From: Halocynthiibacter styelae
Lineage (GTDB): Bacteria; Pseudomonadota; Alphaproteobacteria; Rhodobacterales; Rhodobacteraceae
DNA length: 64,000 bases
Direction of reading: 5' to 3'
Assembly (NCBI RefSeq): GCF_016123485.1
Contig: NZ_JADCKQ010000002.1
Coordinates: 1 to 64,000 of the forward strand
Position numbers and translations under genes: made by a program. This document shows positions 63,037-64,000 of this stretch, piece after piece. Numbering within the stretch: the stretch's first letter is position 1; the number at the start of each line of letters is the position of its first letter. Below the pieces are notes generated by a model. It made no database searches. It was not told the DNA's origin and saw only the letters and a list, made by a program, of their open reading frames with translations.

Positions 63037-64000
63037 ATGACCGAAGCCTACATTTATGACGCGCTACGCTCTCCGCGTGGCAAAGGACGCAAGGATGGCG
63101 CACTGCAGGAAGTCACCGCTGTCAGCCTGTCGGCACAAATGCTCAACGCCGTGAAAGACCGCAATGGCCTGGAAGGGCATGCCGTGGAAGACGTGATCTG
63201 GGGCAATGTCACCCAGGTTAAAGAACAGGGCGGCTGTCTCGCGCGTTCCGCTGTGCTGGCGTCAAACCTTGATCAATCCATCCCCGGCCTTGCCATCAAT
63301 CGGTTCTGTGCCTCAGGCATGGAAGCCGTGAACCTGGCTGCAAACCAGGTCAAAGGCGGCGCGGGCCAGGCCTATATCGCAGGTGGCGTGGAAATGATGG
63401 GCCGCGTTCCCATGGGGTCGGACGGCGCAGCGATTGCTGTTGACCCGACCCTCGCCATGGGCACGTATTTCGTGCCGCAAGGCATTTCCGCCGACCTTAT
63501 CGCAACCGAATACGGCTTCTCCCGCGAAGATGCGGATGCGCTCGCGGTGGAAAGTCAGCGTCGCGCCAAAGCCGCATGGGACGACAACCGTTTCGCCAAT
63601 TCAATCGTTGCTGTACGCGACCAGAATGGCCTTCTGATCCTGGATCACGACGAATTCATGCGCCCAGCGACTGACATGCAAAGCCTTGGCGCGCTGAAGG
63701 CATCGTTTAAGGATATGGGCGAGACCATGCCAGGTTTCGACAATATCGCAAAACTGAAATACCCGCATCTTGAGGCGATCAACCACATCCACCACGCGGG
63801 CAACTCATCCGGCATCGTTGATGGCTCCGCCGCCGTTCTGATCGGCAACAAGGAATTCGGCGAAGCCCACGGGTTGAAACCCCGCGCACGCATCCGTGCA
63901 ACCGCGAAAATCGGCACCGATCCGACCATCATGCTGACCGGCCCCGTGCCCGTCACTGAAAAGATCCTTGCGGATCATGGCATGGCGATTGGTGACATTG
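63037..64000 (+). CDS. Acetyl-CoA C-acyltransferase (thiolase), 3' end outside window
   Basis: This gene runs off the right edge; 321 codons are visible. The N-terminus MTEAYIYDALRSPRGKGRKD and the nucleophile Cys91 in INRFCASGMEAVNLAA identify a thiolase. The family's HHAGNSSGIVDGSAAVLI, containing the conserved His-rich region, is also there. The enzyme cleaves 3-oxoacyl-CoA in the last step of beta-oxidation. It follows the GST gene by 15 bases. The multifunctional FadB/FadJ protein, which is usual next in this operon, may lie beyond the window. Confidence 0.94.
   Translation, partial: MTEAYIYDALRSPRGKGRKDGALQEVTAVSLSAQMLNAVKDRNGLEGHAVEDVIWGNVTQVKEQGGCLARSAVLASNLDQSIPGLAINRFCASGMEAVNLAANQVKGGAGQAYIAGGVEMMGRVPMGSDGAAIAVDPTLAMGTYFVPQGISADLIATEYGFSREDADALAVESQRRAKAAWDDNRFANSIVAVRDQNGLLILDHDEFMRPATDMQSLGALKASFKDMGETMPGFDNIAKLKYPHLEAINHIHHAGNSSGIVDGSAAVLIGNKEFGEAHGLKPRARIRATAKIGTDPTIMLTGPVPVTEKILADHGMAIGDI

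Overview
The window looks like a chromosomal segment of a marine alphaproteobacterium of the Rhodobacteraceae (Roseobacter group). This is inferred from moderately high G+C, the characteristic gene content (DUF2842 next to purA, phaZ/phaC/phaP/phaR, a Hint-domain RTX protein, an LdtR-like MarR regulator, MerR-controlled beta-oxidation genes) and protein sequences typical of that family. No phage, integrase, transposase or CRISPR array was seen. Most of the window is core metabolism; the clearly accessory pieces are a TIR-domain gene and a few repeat units.

Layout. 0-7 kb: the 3' part of a very acidic protein that begins in an (Ala-Glu-Ala)n repeat, then DUF2842, purA, a small hypothetical gene, secG, pyrG and a DUF1330 gene, ending in a 13-copy TTTTCCGG tandem repeat in front of an ArsR-type regulator. 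7-13 kb: a TerB-like gene, a complete polar amino acid ABC transporter (ATPase, binding protein, two permeases) and a DegT-type aminotransferase. 13-18.5 kb: the polyhydroxybutyrate cluster phaZ | phaC phaP phaR plus a LysR gene, with six perfect CTGC-N3-GCAG boxes that fit the known PhaR operator. 18.5-22.2 kb: three alpha/beta hydrolases, a VOC protein and a frameshifted 3-methyladenine DNA glycosylase (tag). 22.2-26 kb: an RTX/Hint secreted protein and thrS.

26.2-28.9 kb holds the most interesting system: a four-gene bufferin-type operon. It encodes a cysteine-rich DUF2282 precursor with a leader, a DUF692 (MNIO) modifying enzyme, a DUF2063 partner and a DoxX membrane protein. Recent work on this class describes copper-binding ribosomal peptides whose cysteines are modified by the MNIO enzyme. 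A copC-copD copper pair lies only about 3.4 kb further on, so this neighbourhood may be copper-related. Between and after them are an ArsC/Spx protein, cspA, thyA-folA, a glyoxalase-like gene, the LdtR-like regulator, XRE-sdhE, an aspartate aminotransferase, a MATE exporter, an M20 hydrolase, PPK2 and a YcaQ-like gene.

41-64 kb: a CMD/AhpD-like protein, ilvA, a group II PLP decarboxylase, parE, the AT-rich TIR gene, YdcZ, an M19 dipeptidase, tRNA-Leu(UAA), a second cspA, tRNA-Gly(UCC), an SRAP protein, a 5'-nucleotidase, DUF952-pyrD-arsC, a DinF-like MATE protein, two PaaI-type thioesterases, two MerR regulators and the start of a fatty-acid or related acyl-CoA degradation operon (acyl-CoA dehydrogenase, GST, thiolase), which runs off the end of the window. 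Starts were moved downstream of the longest possible frame wherever a ribosome binding site or a family N-terminus supported it.
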